From NCBI GenBank assembly GCA_963573305.1, contig OY754331.1, positions 8,652,868 through 8,716,867 on the forward strand: a stretch of 64,000 bases of DNA, written 5' to 3'. The DNA is from Pyrrhosoma nymphula. Its lineage: Eukaryota; Arthropoda; Insecta; Odonata; Coenagrionidae. Below, one piece after another: positions 1 to 12,290 of this stretch. The notes below the pieces were generated by a model. That model worked only from the letters and a program-made list of their open reading frames with translations. It was not told the origin of the DNA and did not search any database. The position numbers and the translations under genes are program-made. How positions within the stretch are numbered: position 1 is the stretch's first letter; each line of letters starts with the position of its first letter.

Positions 1-337
1 AATGATAAGAGAATTGTAGATGCCACAAAAATTCAGTTTTATCATTCATGATGATGAAATTGCAAGGAAGAAAGGTGTAAAGGTATGTCAAATAGTATAA
101 TGGAAATAAAAGAAAAATTTTAAAACAATTTTCACGTGTAGTATTCTACATTTATGCATTGTGTCAGGTTTATTTTTTGTGAATACATAACAACTGTATT
201 TTTTAAAAAGAATATTCCTTTTTTTCATTCGTTTATTATAGCATTCCTTTATTATCTCATTCCGCTAGTATTTCTAATCTGAATACATTTTACCATGCTG
301 AAACAACAAAATTATTTTCATTATATTACAATTGCAG
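1..337. other. AT-rich sequence, no gene seen
   Basis: No open frame or repeat of note. The segment ends in a plausible 3' splice acceptor (an AG at 336-337), which borders the exon-like segment that follows. Confidence 0.5.
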
Positions 338-441
338 CTAAATAAGACCGCGACGGGGGATTGGACGTGTTTGAAGAGCAAGGATGGGAGAAAAGGAAGG
401 ATGATGAGTTCAATCTTAGACAGACGATTGGGAGACATGAA
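338..441 (+). CDS. Weak candidate internal exon
   Basis: A 104-base segment lies between an acceptor-like attgcag and a strong donor (gaa|GTAAGTAT at 442-449). Only the frame starting at the first base is open. It gives about 34 codons, basic in the second half, with GDWTC near residue 8 and DRRLGDMK at the end. I recognise no family. A random 104-base segment would often have one open frame, so the support is mainly the donor consensus. It could equally be a non-coding exon or chance. No partner exon in a matching phase is visible nearby. Confidence 0.2.
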
Positions 442-2014
442 GTAAGTATACTCTCTCCCTCTAAGAGAAAATTTAATTTAATTTTTGTAATCACAAAAAA
501 GATGACACCTGAATCTTGAACCTATAAATCACATCATTTCAAGAACTAGTGCAGCAAAATCAGGGTATTTATCCGTTTATCCAAGTAGTTTACCTTTGTT
601 ACATACCTACTTGATGAGATTTACAAGCTAAGGGTTAACTGTTGTTGAAATCTGTCGGTAGGATCGCTATTCGACCTGGGTTAGCCTTCACTCACGTATA
701 GCTCACAGTTTATTCATTTAGTGATATATTGTGAAAATGGCTGATGGGTGTTATTTAAGGAAAGGCCCCATCTTATCTTCCATAATCTCCTCTCCCATCA
801 CCAAAGCACACCCGGAATTGCTTTCCACCGGAGGCCCGGAAATCTCCGGGAATCGCCCAATCACGAGAGAGCCCATCAACCCCTTGGAACCGCCTCGTTT
901 TTGCATCCAACCCCCACGCTCACACCCTCCCCCGTGTGGCACCCCGATCCCCCCTCCCGACCTCTCCGCAGATGAGGGAGAAGACATGCAAGGGCCCCTT
1001 GCGAAAGGAGAGGAGAATGGACTCCTTGGGGACCACTGACGAAACGGGGGTGAAGGAGCCAATTTGACTAAGACAAGACAATGAACGAGAGGTCTAGAGG
1101 GAGATGCGGCGGCGGAGGGGAGAGTGGGGTATGATGATGAAGAGAGGGAAGCGGGTGGTGGGAGGAGAGCAAGGCCCGCAAGGGATGAACTCCCTCTCGG
1201 ACAACCCCAGCGGACGATGAAGAGCGAATGAGTGGTGTGATGTGAATGTCGTCCGTGTGGACGACAGCGCGAACCAATTATTTCTGCATGCAAGCCAGCG
1301 ATTGTTTTACAACAAATTGTGGTCGCGTCAAAACACATTTTTGTGTAATGCCATAATGTTTTCAACATGTCTTCAAAATATTTTTGAACGACTCTATTGA
1401 ATATTATTATAATTATTATATTGCCATCTTTTGAGCAAAGGGACTTCGGATGTTCAAATTTTGCTTGACTTGTAAATCGTAACGGCAGTCAGAGACAACC
1501 TCATCATGGTGCCTTGTTTCATTAAAGGTACTTTATCTTTTTTGAAATATTTGAAGAAAAAACAATGCTGTGAATTTCATATATATAGTTGACTCAGGAA
1601 TAATAAAAATTAATTGAAATTGTTTTAAAGTGCAATATTTTGGATGGAATTGGCTTTTGATGAATACTTTACATGATAGGAGTGATCTACCGCGCACAAT
1701 CAAGGTAATGCTGATATCTCCCATTTCCTTTTCTTCATTCAAACTGTTCATTTCGTCATATTGAACATTAAACAGCGTATAATCGTTTATTCTGTTGTAA
1801 CTGTTGTTTAACGATACACCTGTGTGTTCGAGAGGTAGTAGTTATGTCTACAAAATGCTTGCATACCCTTCAGGCTCCAAAAATGGAGTTTTAATTTGAA
1901 ATGTCTCTGATCGATCTGTGGAAATGATTGACATTTCTTTTGGTAGTGTCATACAAACTTGGATTAGTTTCGAAGATTACCATAAAAGATTTGTTATTAC
2001 TGAGGCTTCGTTAG
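442..2014. other. Unassigned sequence with a GC-rich block
   Basis: AT-rich DNA around a GC-rich, purine-biased block at about 770-1270. The block is open on both strands at once over up to about 200 codons. The implied proteins are runs of P, S, R and H without domain signatures, so I regard them as composition artefacts. No promoter, RNA gene or repeat boundary was recognised. Confidence 0.4.
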
Positions 2015-2160
2015 AAGATAGATGAAGTAGATTCGGAGGCCAGTAAAATTTTAGACGTAGTTGGGATAGGTAGGAGATTTACAAGGAAAAGTGTAATATG
2101 CAAAAGGGAAGGAGGGGAACAAAGATATGCTTCGGATCGTATTGAAAAGGGGAAATTCAG
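2015..2160 (+). CDS. Weak candidate exon or retroelement scrap
   Basis: About 48 open codons (KIDEVDSEASKILDVVGIG near the start, many K, R, E) end exactly at a consensus donor, TTCAG|GTAAGA at 2156-2166. The acceptor is poor: cttcgttag without a clear pyrimidine tract. The peptide has a protein-like composition but I cannot place it in a family. Alternatives are a fossil retrotransposon fragment or chance. Confidence 0.18.
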
Positions 2161-4530
2161 GTAAGAGGAGTAAAAGGAGTGAAATAGTTTGCGTTTAGTG
2201 TTTTGTAAATCGAAAAAGAAAGCATTCCAAAATGTATATTTTATGGGTTAACAGTAATTTAAGAATGAGAGTAAAATGAAAGAGAGTAATGGGATAAAAA
2301 TGGTATTCTCTTCAGTTGCGCGCACAACTAATCGAAACCTACCCTCAACATTAAATATCCGCTTGAATAAACTAAATTATTCTGTGCATGAATCAATTGC
2401 TTTCATACGTCCCAAATCAATAATCACCGCATGCCTTCATCAACCAACTTCATCATCGCAATCAACCGAGGAAGAGTGAACTGCAGGTAGGGTTTGTCTG
2501 CTACGCTTGTAGCAGACGGGAATCGCAGGTTGAGTATAGGGGTAAAGCAGAGATCGCTCCAGATAGGGTCCCCCCTTGGGGGCATGGTGGCAGGTTGTAA
2601 AGGGGGGGTTAAGCGGCTGCTGGAGAGAGTGTGGCGGGAGCTATTTCTCGCGTGGGTGGTTGTGCCAAAGGAGCCTCGCCAGGGAATTCTGCGTGGCCGA
2701 AGCGCGGAGGTCCGTGGCTCAGAGGACGGTCGGGGGTGGAAATATGCAAATCCATCCGAGAATTCTCCCAGAGCCAATGACGGGGTAGGCACTATTGACA
2801 GATGACGAGGCTTGTGAGTTAAGACGGCGGGCAGTGCTGCGTGGCCTCGCCGGTCCACAAACGGGGTCGTGAGTTCTTGCGCTAGAGTCAAAGGAATTTC
2901 CCAAAAAAAGAGTGCGATGGCTACTAACTGCCAACGTTTCGCCAGTGGATGCATCCTACCATGATAAGTATCAGGAGTAACATCTTTTCCACCTCGATTG
3001 ATTCCTTGGAAAAACATGTATTCCCATGAATACTTATGCAACGAATCAGTCATATACTTCCGAAGCGAAGGAGAGTTTATGCGTTTCGTCATCACCGTTC
3101 AACTATTTTAAGGATTCCTATCATGGTCTTGGTATTGGGATTATAAGATACTTTTAAAATAAGAAGAATTTATATTAACATAAACACGCTAACCATCATT
3201 TCATTTTCATGTCTAATGTCGAAGTTTAATCTACCTGGGAATACTTTCACTTTTCTCTGCACCACCTAAATTGTGACTTTGCGGTGAGTAGTTAAATAAA
3301 AGTATGAGAACATAACTACTATTTTTATAGCCAAGATTGAGGAAATACCAATGACTGTCAGCTGATATTTATTTTTATTTTTTTCAATAGAATTTGCGTT
3401 ATAATGTTATGCATACTTGGTGCCTTTCATAACCTTACTGTGTGTGTTAAAGTCTAATCAGGGTCCAATAATGCCTTAGAAACATGCAACAATTCTTTAA
3501 TCTAATTTTAACAGACAAATCTGAGGAATAAAATTAAATCTGAAGGTTAGCTGATAACTATTCAGGACATTTTCACTATTCTCGACGCAATGCCTTGAGT
3601 AAATACTCTAATTAAGCAATAAATTGTGAAATAACATTTGATGTTTAGCAGCAAGCGTTGTTTTCAGAAATTAAAGGTTAGTTGCAAATGTAAACAACTG
3701 CAAGAATTCAAGAACGCTCGCAGTCATTCCTGAGCCACATAATGTTTTTTCCAAAGCATGTCATACTAATGAAATCCATTAGCGGCTTCAAAGGTTTTGG
3801 ACGGAAAACAGCCTGCTCTTTCTTTAAGTAACATATATTTACTTGCTGTAACGCTTTATAGTAATAATCATTCTAAACTTGACATCAGTTTTTAACACAT
3901 TGCGTTTGTAAAAGTAACTCCAGTTGGTGATACGTCACTCTGAATAAGCTCGAAGGTCAGCGGAAATGAACTAAGCGACTTAGTAACTCTCAAATTTAAT
4001 TAAAAAGAGTAGGTAGAGTCTTTGTTTTTTTCAGAGTCGTGGATAACAGACAAGTTGTGCAGTGATTTGTCTGTCAACGTTTGTCCACCGGTGTGGGCTT
4101 TTTTTGTGAAGCTAATAAATATCCTAGTATTTGAAAGGCCTCTTTCAAAATTCAAGTAGGAATATTGTTTGTAAAAAACGAAATTATTTAGGAAGCCAAG
4201 CCGAAAATATCACAGATCTGTTAGTGCCAGTGTCAAGTAACCATGAATTACGTTACTCTTACTCCTGATACCAATTGCGATTGGCGATGCGTGATGATTG
4301 GTGCACATCTACGGCATGCTAATTCGAATCGGAAGTCGTGGACTTTGAAATATTTATTCTGTGGATTCGATTGACATTGCCATCAATTGCATTAAATTAA
4401 AACTCTACTGATCAGATAGCGCAGTTTCATGGCAATGAATCCTATTTATAATAATAATTTTAATAGCGTCATCGATCCTTTTAAAGTATTTAATATTTTA
4501 ATAATTTAATTTAACGTTTACAGAAACAAC
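2161..4530. other. Unassigned sequence with a GC-rich block
   Basis: The block at about 2480-2960 is GC-rich, and the minus strand is open for 223 codons across 2424-3095. The peptide is low in complexity and the opposite strand is also open, so I do not call a gene. The rest, to 4530, is AT-rich with no recognisable feature. Confidence 0.4.
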
Positions 4531-4739
4531 TTAAATAACAAACACGATCCGAGTTTCGGCGATTAATCATCATCACCAGGCGTTTGTCTTTATATTTGTA
4601 TCCCCTCCTCATTCACCCCCTTCCTCCAACGACACATTGGTTACTACAACAACCATAGTTACACAAACAAAACATAAATACAAACGCCTGATGATGATGA
4701 TGATTATTCGTCGAAACACGGGTTGTGTATGTTATTAAA
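4531..4739. repeat. Foldback element with about 70-bp arms
   Basis: Left arm about 4531-4599 and right arm about 4662-4739 are imperfect reverse complements, including the shared blocks caggcgtttgt and atcatcatca. They flank a roughly 60-base pyrimidine-rich loop. The arms contain the two halves of a hammerhead-like cassette in opposite orientation. This could be a foldback transposon or a head-to-head pair of Penelope-like tails. No coding sequence is present. Confidence 0.7.
4688..4717 (+). ncRNA. Hammerhead-ribozyme-like core
   Basis: An exact CTGATGA at 4688-4694 is followed by a 5-bp stem, GATGA (4696-4700) with TCGTC (4708-4712, one G-U pair), then an exact GAAAC at 4713-4717. Downstream ACAC and GTGT could form a short stem III ending at a GTA site. 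Stem I pairing is not convincing, so self-cleavage is unproven. Such cores are known in Penelope-like elements. The mirror arm holds a degraded copy (CTGGTGA). Confidence 0.4.
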
Positions 4740-7700
4740 TGAAAAAGTGACTTTGTAAAAGTGAAATTATTTAAAAATTACAATGATATACCAAAAAGTA
4801 ACACTAGAACAAGTTAATTTATTATTTAGCCTGTTCATAGTAATGCGGAATATAAGTTCGAGCCTAGCTCGAAGAAATGAGATATTTCACTATGAATATT
4901 AATGCCTGATTCGATACTCGCTCTGTCTCTGATATATCTCTGATTGCTTTGTTTTTTTCACACTTTGGTTGACAGCCTGATTCCCTCTGATTCCAGTTTC
5001 ATGCAATACTGGTCATTTTCCAACATTCCCAATTACACAGCGGGAAAATAACGGCAACATACGACGAAACTATGTGTAGCAAATCTTGTTAGATTTCCGG
5101 CAAGCACATCATATTTCATTTCCATTTCGTCACTTTGCATTAATGTTCCTTCTCACCATTGAGAAGTTACAGGTTACTAATGATTATGTTTAAGTAAATA
5201 GTCAGGTTTAGCATGGTGTTCACAGACCCCTGCAAAGTAACACCAATATGGGAGGTGGCCAAGGAGTCTACGTGATTTTCGATTAGGAGAGTGGCTTGGT
5301 TGGGAAGGGGAGTCATGAGCCAGAAATAAACCAATAAATTTCCATTCAATAATTATTTCCCACGAGAGATATCGTATCGACGGAGAAACTTAATTTCTCC
5401 TTCCTTCTTCCTAAAATTTTTATCACTTTTATTTAATTATTTTTTCATGTCATCGACCTATTACCACCTATTGAGGATGCGTGACGTTGAAATGCACTCA
5501 TTTTGCCGTGTATCACAGTATACCGCTTTAATGTTTGTCACACATCCTGTACAATCAGTATCGTGATTCGAAATATCCGGCCTATCGCATAATGTAGTTG
5601 ACGCATCGCAATGAAGCAAAGATCTACCAACAGGTAATGACTATAAAACAGCTAAAAATCTGGAATCACATTAGTGGCTATAAAATTAAAAATTTTAGTA
5701 CTTTTTTAAAAAAATACTTGAAACCTTTGTTGTTTAGCTGGTGAAGTCATGAATTATACGCATAAGTTTTATCTCTTCGTAACGCAATTTTCTCGAAATT
5801 AGAGTCAAATTCATTCCACACACATGGACTCATCTGCAGCGAATCGATAATTGCATTAAGCATCAGTCATTCGCTCTGTTATTTATGCAGTTTGACTTGA
5901 CCAATACATAAAATTATTCAGTCACTGCTCACAGATGTATCTAGTGAAACGGAAATTGGTAGCGCCTCGTTATAATGTGAGTTTTTGCATACTGTGATGG
6001 AATTCCTTCGGTTAAAAATGGATCGTAGAGAGACAGTTGGTATCTATAATTTTTGCTTTTAAAATTGAAGGAAATATGTTCACTAGCCTTCGGATGAATT
6101 CCGATTAAAAAAGCATTTGGCGGTGTAGGCAGCAGAAAAATAACTATTAAATATTTTTGGATTTTCCGAATCAAACTCGAAATACTTTCATATTTTAATG
6201 TAAAAATATTATGGAGTAACTGGCGTTGTCTCGGTGATGGGAGAATGAAAAAGTTCAGTTGTAAATTAAGTAGCCATGATTAAATCAAGTAGTTTCTTTA
6301 TGAGTCTAGCTATTGCTAGATTGGTTCACTTCATGTTAGGTGTAGGAAGACCTGTTAGGTGGTAGAACTGTTTATTTATATTAGCAGATCACTGAGATAA
6401 AGACAACATAATAAACGGTGAAATGACACTGTAGGGTATGCAAAGATGCAATTTCTTCGAAGAAATCTTCGAAAATTCTTCCTGCAAGGTATCCGTCAGA
6501 AAAACCAATGAAGCTTCAATGCCCATCTATTTCGGAATCATAGGCCTAATAGAAAAAAGTAACGCAAAAAAAGAAGCATTTAATTCAATAGATCCCGCTA
6601 AAATCACTTCTCAGTGACAGAGTGAATAATTCAGTATTTGACGTGCATTTGCTAAGGATTACATCATGATCATACTCGGAAATCCGTGGTACATGCTGAG
6701 GGTTACGCAAAAAATTAGCAGGGGAACGATACAATTTGTTTTGAGACTTAGTTAATCAACGATAACAATACAATCTGTATGGAAAAACTGAATGAAAATC
6801 AGGAGCAGTTGTAGATATTATGTCAAAAGTAAATTATATACGTTTAGACCCACAGCTATTAAGTACCACTTGACCAAATAACGTACCAATAAGTATAACT
6901 ATAGTAAAACTAAATACAACTAAAAATCCACTGGGAACGGAATCAATAGTTACATACAAGCGGCCAGTGTACTTAAACTGCTTTCAGAGGTAGAGTTTAA
7001 TAAAACAGTGCATTGTGATGCATTTCCTTTTATCCTATGAGATACAAACAATATGTTTGGAGGTTACATTGCATGGATTAAGACATGATTGATACTGGTG
7101 TGGGTATCTAACAGTTAAAAAGTGTAAAAAGTGAAACGTGAGAACGCCTGCGTGTAAATATATGAATCATTAACGAGAAAAGAGTGCGAGAAATTGAAAT
7201 TCAGAAAGTGAAAGTGTTAAAAATGTTGGAGATATTTAAAAAAATATATATATAAAATACTGCCATAAAAATTGAACCTTCCCCGGTGGATTCCATAAGT
7301 TGATAATTAATCATGCGTCACCGATCGCTGGCTAATCTCTGATAAATGAGTTATCTCCATATCTCATATAGAAATATGAAATAACACGGAGTAATTATTC
7401 GCTAAAAAGCAAATCTGACCTTAATCCACTGATTAAATTTTGAGCAAGGCTCTCACCTTCTCTTTTCCTGCTGCTGATAGATTACCTTCAAATAAAATAC
7501 AGCTTAGCTCCCCGAAGGCACAATCATTCCGGACAAATATCCTAGAACGGGTAACTTATTAAGTACATGTTTTGCCTCTCTGTGACGATGAATACATGTT
7601 CGTTCCTCGCGTATTTATTTTATATTTAAATGTACTTTTACATCAATTGTGAGGCTTCAACCCACTTCCTCAATTTATTTAAAACATTTTACCTTTTTTG

Positions 7701-8127
7701 CAACAACATTCATGACAATTTTCTCCATCAAGCTCCAATTAATGTTTTCAGTGCATAAAAAAGTCTCCCGGAGGCCATTTTTCATTATTCTAAAGAGTCA
7801 AATGTGTATGAAGCTACAGCGCCCTACAGAGGTGACAATGTTTTTTTTAATTAATTAATTTTCAGTGTAATCTTTAATATAATCTTAACAAAATTATCTT
7901 TTTGCAAATTACGGGAAATTATATTTATTATAAGAAGCACAAACGCACACAACCGTCCTTTGAAAGGTGAAAAAACCCGCCAAACTGATTTCCAAACCCG
8001 TGACCACCTCGAAGGTTAGCAGCCTTTAACCCGCCGCCACCGGGGCTTGGGTATTCTATTTGCTTAATACATTGAGTGCTTCTAATTTTATTTAGTGCGC
8101 TGATTCCTGCGGAACACAACAGCGCCT
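4740..8127. other. AT-rich sequence, no gene seen
   Basis: No open frame above about 80 codons and no element ends recognised. There is a short AT microsatellite near 7237-7251. Several small palindromes (for example around 6455-6475) look incidental. Confidence 0.45.
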
Positions 8128-8679
8128 TTGCTTTCCATTCGTTTAAGAACCTGCGCACTCGGAAGCACCTTTCAAAACAGTTCAGGTGAAACAAACAAAC
8201 TCAACAACAACATCAAAACCAGACATTCCAGTGTCACGAAGACTTCACAACTCCTTTTCAAAGTGAAAGACAAATTACCTATGGAAACACAAAGCGGTGT
8301 CTACGAAGTAACATGCGAATGTGGCAACGCATACATCGGATAAACTTCGCGGGCATTTAAAATCCGCATTCAAGAGCACAAAAGAGCCACTAAAAACATA
8401 CAACTCCGCCTATTAGCCATCGCAGAACACTTCTGGGAAGGCCCGTCTCATAACATCAACGTCGACGGGGCAAGAATTATCAAGAACGAGAAAAGATACT
8501 TCCCGAGACTGATTCGCGAGGCCATTGAGACAAAAAGGAAAAAACAAAACTTCAATAGAGAGGAAAGTTACACGCTCTCAAACACTTGGAAGCGCTTCTT
8601 CCAAAAATCAGCCAATGACAACACTCGATATGAAGACCAATCAGAACGTATCAAAGATGACAAGGCAGTGTATAAATAG
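8128..8679 (+). pseudogene. Penelope-like element, GIY-YIG endonuclease end (broken)
   Basis: The frame reads into a recognisable C-terminal GIY-YIG nuclease. GVYEVTCECGNAYIG lies just before a stop at 8341-8343 that replaces the usual Gln. The same frame continues with TSRAFKIRIQEHKR, an IAEH block, the PRLIREAIE block carrying the likely catalytic Glu, and NREESYTLSNTW, ending at a stop at 8677-8679. In intact elements this domain follows a reverse transcriptase and nicks the target. Here the reverse transcriptase is absent, so the copy is 5'-truncated and also carries the nonsense change. Clear similarity begins around 8250; upstream residues are uncertain. A hammerhead-like motif follows 31 bases after the stop, as expected for this family. 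Confidence 0.85.
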
Positions 8680-8710
8680 ACGGTCAAAATCTGCATAACA
8701 CACTTCGGAC

Positions 8711-8741
8711 CTGAAGAAGCCCATGGCATGTTGGGCGAAAC
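8711..8741 (+). ncRNA. Hammerhead-like motif in Penelope-like 3' region
   Basis: CTGAAGA (8711-8717) matches the hammerhead CUGANGA core. A perfect 5-bp stem, GCCCA (8719-8723) with TGGGC (8732-8736), closes an 8-base loop and leads into GAAAC (8737-8741). Stem III would be very short, as in other Penelope-like hammerheads. Its position right after the endonuclease frame supports the assignment. Stem I pairing is not obvious, so activity is uncertain. Confidence 0.5.
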
Positions 8742-11700
8742 TGTTGTCTACACAATGGACACACGCGGTAGAAATCCCGCAAACCTATTACAAGTTGATC
8801 ACCGCGAAAGCCAGAACAAGGAGTTCAGGTGAAGGGTTTATGTGCACCGCAGTTTGCTCGAGAAGGAAATAACGTTAATGCGTTGATAACAGCGATTGTT
8901 GTTTTTGTGTTGTATTCAGTTATGGCATAAAAACTGGTGATATAAAGTTTTGATTTCGGTATCTTCAAAAGCTTGGCTTATTTAAGGAAGTAGCTTGAGC
9001 AAATTCGTAAACTATTAAAAAACAATCAGATGTGGCAAATGAAGGATGCTACCTGCCGGCAGGCTAACGAACTTTTGCCTGCGTGAATCATTACATTCAT
9101 CTTCATCCTTGTAACTGGTGTGTTCCCACCTGAGATAAATTCAATCGCTTTATTTGGCAGCTCCAATTTTTTAGGCCCTTGTCTTATCCAATAATTAAAG
9201 TTAATGAGGCGTGAGTAAAAATTACTAAAGTTATATTGATTGATCAATAATTATGAGTTGCTGAAGACAACGCTTATCATCCCTCTTTTGACCTCTTGGA
9301 TATCAAAACGTGCTGATATTTGTTTTGAAGATCTTCTTCCGATATATTTAACTTATTCCAAGTCACATGGGTCCCTTTTTTAAAAATAAAAATGATGACT
9401 GTGCAATTCAAAAGAAACTTAATCAATGATGAATAATCTCATGGGCTCAGAGGTTAAATCTTTGTACATAAAAAATTGTTTGAATAAATGGAGTTCCTAA
9501 ATGAAACTCCCAGTACGCATTTTAAAGTCGTTCTTGAGAATGTTAGCGATTCGGCGATACCTGTATTTCATCGAAAAAAAATATAATCCTGAAATCGGTA
9601 TTATCGTTGGCTCAAGAGAGAAAAACACTGAACCGTATATTCCCATTGTCTGAAAAAAATCAAATAAAATTGAAGCACTTACGGGGATCAGAATGATGTT
9701 TTTAACTAATGATTTTCACTGGATCTCAATATAAAAGACAGTAATATCTACAACAAACAAAATAGAAAAGCTATCATAGCTGAACGCGAACCAAAAAGCA
9801 CTTTGATTAACTAGTTGATTTGGAACGCAATCGACGGCGATCGACGTCTGAGGCCATTTGAGCCGTTGAAGACAGAAAACCCCGCCGTCGGCATTACCCT
9901 GCTCATAACTAGAGGCACCAAGGGGACCATAGTTTTTCGTCCAATTGAAAGGACTAAGTGCTGTCAGTAATTGCGGATTAGAAATGTCTGATGCTGAAAT
10001 CGATTCATGAACCGAAAGAATGGTTGAAGAATACGTTTTTGAAAGAATACCCACCGTCAGTGCGTAAGAATAGATTCCGCTTTCTTTCTACCGTGCGAAG
10101 TGGATCCACTCCTTGTTACGCGTCGTAAGAGGGGTTGTTGGGAAAGTGGAGAATATATCAGAGCACTCGATCAAAGTTTGGATCCTCCTCTTGGATTGCG
10201 ATCCACTCCACGATTGATCCCCATGTTCCGACGGAGGGAAATGGTCGTAAAAATAAAGACAAGAAAAGGGGAAAAGTTTTTCGGAAGTTTTTTTTATTGC
10301 CGGCCGTAAATTTTTTCAAAGCAACTTTCGCCAAGAGTTGTACGAGTGGATGAAAGGGATAACAAAATGAGGGAGAAAAGTAGGGGGGTGGGGAGTGGAG
10401 TGGGAGGGTGGGTGGTTTAAGGGTCGCGCCCGGGGGGGAAGTACACGTGAAACCCTGTCCAGGAGAGGGAGGTTGGATTCCGCTCTCTCAAGGGGTTGGG
10501 TGATGCTTTGCGGGGTGGATGCCTTGGAGGATGAAGCAGGAGCCGGAAATTAGCGCCATGCGCCGCACCCCCCCTTGTCTACCCATGGAAGGCGGCGATA
10601 TATACCGCTGGGATAAGGACCGGACGGGATTATGCCATTTGGGCTGAGTCTAATAATGTAGAGTAGCTCCAACGCCCTCCGTCAGAGGGTGGTGGGGTCG
10701 GCCCGGGAGCTCCGCGTAAACCACAGGAAGATGATGAAAGGGGGCAGCAGGTGAGCGCGGAGAGTTTGCGCGGAGGAAAAAAAAATGAGCGTGTGAAAAA
10801 AAATGCGAAACAATGTGCGATCGATTTTTGAAGAGTGGAAGAGAGGGAGAGGAGACTCTCCCTTTAAAAATAATATATTACGTGTGGAAAAGTAAGGAGA
10901 GCGCATGGAGGGATCTTTTGTTTTTTTCCCTTTTCCTAAGCTGACTTTCTCTCCCTGACACCCTTCAACACGCATTGCCTTCCCTCTCCGGAGCTGCTGC
11001 CCCCTGCGAATGAGGCGGGCGGTCGCTCGTGGTAAAGGGGAGGCTCTAGGGATATGGAAAGAGCCAAGGGATGTAGGCGTGAGGGTGGAAGGATCAGGGG
11101 AATGAGGGTGGAAGGGGAAGGAAGGCCTTGTTAGCAACGGTCGCGAAGGAAGGAATGAAAAACAAAAACTTGATCTCTGTTAGCTCTTTGTTCGTTTGGG
11201 TGAAGGAGTGTGCGGCAGTGTGGAGTGAGAACACGGGATGCGAAGGAACACTTTGGCTCTCGCCTTTCTTCCAACACCCCTGCCCCATCTTGCCCCTGCA
11301 CCGCGTGTGCCCTGGCCCCCCGAAAGCCAACCCACCTACGGTCGGTGTTACACTTCTTTGCAATCCTTAGTCTATATTTTCAAGGTTATATTTTTTAAAG
11401 CTGTGGGTCGAAAAAACCTACTTCAAAATCACTTGTCATACCACAACCTGAAATGCCTAAAAAAGACACTGATTTCCAGTTTCACATCGAAATAGAAGTA
11501 TTCAAGAGTAGTATCAAATATTTTAGTTCTGCTGCTAAGAATGTTTGATGTCACGTATTCATTACTGGAAAAAATATACAATTTCCTTTGTAAGATTAAA
11601 CAAAACTTAAAACCTTTTTGGTGAAATTGTAATTACCCTAAGAGTAATTTGTAAGAGCATTTTTAATGTATCAAATTTTTAAGTAAGAGCATTTGTAATG

Positions 11701-12290
11701 GATAAATGCATTTATTAAATAATAATTGTATTTTATTTCAGAAGAAGGCTTGTAAAATTGCATATGGTTTTGTCCTTTTACATGACTCATGGCTGGTATC
11801 AAAATCTGCCCATCTCTTTAGTGGCTGGGTTTAGCTGTGGCTTCCTTCGTTTCGAATTTAAAGCAAAAGTTATATTGCACGCATTAAGTAATACTACATA
11901 TTATGCTTCTATTTCTGCCTCCATCATCAAACTGTTGCTTTTGGTTTGAATTGCCTCCAATATTTCCTTAGCACACACCTTTTTACTCGTCTTACTTGCT
12001 TCGTGAGTTTAATCGCACAATCGCATTTCCCCATTTTTTAACCCCTTCCCGTTGTTCAATCTTTCCCAAATTTGCATGCATGTTTAATTTTGACGACAGA
12101 ATCTTGGTAAATGTTTTCGAATTTTTCACGTTGTCAGATTTAATTTAATTAAATATTTTTGATTTTAATTACATAGAGAAAATATTAATAAAGCATTACG
12201 CATTGAATTGGAGTAGTAATGGAAATTAAAAAAAGCCAAAGAAAATTTCAATGATTGTTAAATTAATAAAATTGTGAAGACAAAAAAGTA
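8742..12290. other. Unassigned sequence with a long GC-rich block
   Basis: The AT-rich part (8830-10080) has only short open frames. From about 10080 to 11370 the sequence is GC-rich with purine-rich runs (gggtggggagtggag near 10387), and frames are open on both strands. This could be a CpG-rich regulatory or untranslated region, but no TATA box or exon boundary was convincing. From 11370 to 12290 it is AT-rich with nothing recognised. Confidence 0.35.

Noticed and set aside
751..1368. 205-codon minus-strand open frame
   Set aside because: Low-complexity S/P/H runs that mirror purine-rich DNA; overlapping frames on both strands.
2424..3095. 223-codon minus-strand open frame, the longest in the window
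   Set aside because: It lies in a GC-rich block where the opposite strand is also open, its composition is P/S/R-rich and repetitive, and no domain or splice context supports it.
4316..4336. ttcgaatc resembling a tRNA B box
   Set aside because: No matching A box, acceptor stem or anticodon arm around it.
6450..6485. Heat-shock-element-like TTC/GAA run
   Set aside because: The spacing of the GAA and TTC triplets does not follow the 5-base register required.
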